Assembly (NCBI GenBank): GCA_003315655.1
Contig: NIZT01000070.1
Location: 1-64,000, forward strand
Length of the DNA stretch: 64,000 nucleotides
Direction of reading: 5' to 3'
From: Candidatus Methanobinarius endosymbioticus
GTDB lineage: Archaea; Methanobacteriota; Methanobacteria; Methanobacteriales; Methanobacteriaceae
The position numbers and the translations under genes were made by a program. Of the stretch, positions 63,090 to 64,000 are shown one piece after another. Below the pieces are notes generated by a model, which was not told the origin of the DNA, searched no databases, and was given only the letters and a program-made list of their open reading frames with translations. Position 1 is the stretch's first letter, and the number at the start of each line of letters is the position of its first letter.

Positions 63090-63437
63090 ATGAAAATTAA
63101 ATATAATACAATGATAGTTAAAAATATGGATGAATCTCTTAAATTTTATACAGAAACTTTGGATTTTGAAATTGATAGTCAATATGATCTTCCACAAGCT
63201 AAAATTATTTTATTAAAAGGTGAAGGTGATGCAATGATAGAACTTATACAAAATAAAGTACATGAAACTGGTTTGTATTCTATAGGAATGGATGTTGAAG
63301 ATATGAATGCTGAAGTAGAAAAATTAAAATCTAGAGGAATAGAATTTGTCATGGAACCAGTTGATATAAATGCAGGATCAATGGCTTTGTTTAAGGATCC
63401 AAATGGTGTAAATATAGTCTTAGTTAAACATAGCTAG
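63090..63437 (+). CDS. VOC superfamily (glyoxalase-like) protein
   Basis: A 115-residue protein with the two beta-alpha-beta-beta-beta units of the vicinal oxygen chelate fold: MDESLKFYTETLDFEIDSQY, AKIILLKGEGDAMIELIQ, LYSIGMDVEDMNAEVEKLKS, and ALFKDPNGVNIVLVKHS. The usual metal ligands (His in the first strand and Glu in the last) are not evident; only the Glu of MIELI is in a suitable place. It may therefore bind a ligand without catalysis. GGGGATG precedes the start. It faces the UbiA gene tail to tail with a 25-bp gap. Confidence 0.85.
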   Translation: MKIKYNTMIVKNMDESLKFYTETLDFEIDSQYDLPQAKIILLKGEGDAMIELIQNKVHETGLYSIGMDVEDMNAEVEKLKSRGIEFVMEPVDINAGSMALFKDPNGVNIVLVKHS

Positions 63438-63462
63438 ATTATATTATTATTATTATTTTTAT

Positions 63463-64000
63463 TTAAAATGATCCGATAGCAAAAGTTATAAACGAAATAA
63501 TCATGCCTATTTTAACTAGTTTCGATGCTTTTTTACAACTTATTGGGGATTGATCTTTCAATATAGTACATGCTCCATAAAAGAAAGTTATTATTGCCAA
63601 TGCTAATACTAAAAGATAATAAAAATTAAAAATCCCATTGAAATACAATATTGGGCTTAAAACACTAGCTAGTACCATTAAAAATCCTGATAAATAGGAT
63701 GAATTTTTCTTTCCATATAATATTGGAAATGTTTTTGCTTTTTCTATTTTATCTCCTTCGATATCTTCCATATCTTTAGTAATTTCTCTAGCCACGGTAA
63801 TAACAAATGCAAAAAATCCAAGATAAAATGAAGTAATAATTATTTCTATATTTTTTGTTTCAAGACCAATTATAAATCCTCCAAATATAAAACAAAGACT
63901 TGTTAAAAAAGATATGGATAAATTTCCAATTAAAGCAATTTTTTTTAGTGTATGGGCATAATAATACATTAATAAAGAAGATATTATAACAATTAACAAT
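63463..64000 (-). CDS. UbiA family prenyltransferase, probably DGGGP synthase (5' end outside window)
   Basis: The C-terminal 179 residues of an integral membrane prenyltransferase, cut by the right edge. The second Asp-rich motif is clear as AREITKDMEDIEGDK, followed by KAKTFPILYGKKNS and at least four membrane segments. In methanogens this type is usually (S)-2,3-di-O-geranylgeranylglyceryl phosphate synthase, which adds the second chain to the archaeal lipid precursor. A chlorophyll/menaquinone-type UbiA is less likely in this context. The first Asp motif lies beyond the window. The frame is open to the edge. Confidence 0.82.
   Translation of the reverse strand, partial: LLIVIISSLLMYYYAHTLKKIALIGNLSISFLTSLCFIFGGFIIGLETKNIEIIITSFYLGFFAFVITVAREITKDMEDIEGDKIEKAKTFPILYGKKNSSYLSGFLMVLASVLSPILYFNGIFNFYYLLVLALAIITFFYGACTILKDQSPISCKKASKLVKIGMIISFITFAIGSF

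Overview
The window is very AT-rich archaeal DNA, most consistent with a Methanobacteriales methanogen close to Methanobrevibacter. Supporting signs are a coenzyme M biosynthesis cluster (comC-comD-comE), an archaeal proteasome beta subunit, the archaeal termination nuclease FttA/aCPSF1, archaeal NOP5, a family B DNA polymerase that stops just after the YADTDG motif (the split arrangement known in Methanobacteriales), pseudomurein-binding repeats next to a transglutaminase-like peptidase, and many adhesin-like beta-helix proteins. No rRNA, tRNA, CRISPR array or insertion sequence was recognised.

Layout. 1-6.1 kb: NOP5 (partial), pyrD-pyrK, an AI-2E type membrane protein and polB1. 6.2-20.8 kb: an accessory zone with three broken adhesin genes, a MarR / DUF2156 / GNAT operon with a palindromic operator candidate, a broken thioesterase and a sugar-porter-like MFS transporter. 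21-38 kb: mostly core genes on the minus strand (comE, comD, comC, purM, fttA, psmB, coaBC, two four-CBS proteins, queE, queD, DUF366) with a broken pheA. 38-42.5 kb: a predicted nucleotidyltransferase, a broken homoserine dehydrogenase and a broken solo Cas4-like gene. 42.6-54.8 kb: a second accessory zone with three more broken adhesin genes around an intact trm1. 55-61 kb: a decayed GHKL-ATPase / STAS-like (DUF4325) pair, a GT39-type glycosyltransferase and a broken pseudomurein endoisopeptidase-like gene. 61-64 kb: two broken membrane protein genes, a VOC protein and a partial UbiA prenyltransferase.

The strongest pattern is selective gene decay. About twenty core reading frames are uninterrupted, while hom, pheA, the thioesterase, the Cas4-like gene, all six adhesins, the pseudomurein peptidase and several membrane proteins carry frameshifts and/or in-frame stops, often many per gene. 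Random sequencing error would not spare the core genes, so real pseudogenisation is the better reading. It would fit a host-associated or endosymbiotic lineage losing threonine/methionine and phenylalanine synthesis and surface proteins. That lifestyle is an inference.

Metabolic links: comCDE supplies steps from sulfolactate to sulfoacetaldehyde for coenzyme M; coaBC makes phosphopantetheine; pyrDK and purM serve nucleotide synthesis; queD-queE lead toward preQ0/archaeosine; trm1 and NOP5 act on RNA modification; fttA and psmB are information and protein quality-control genes.
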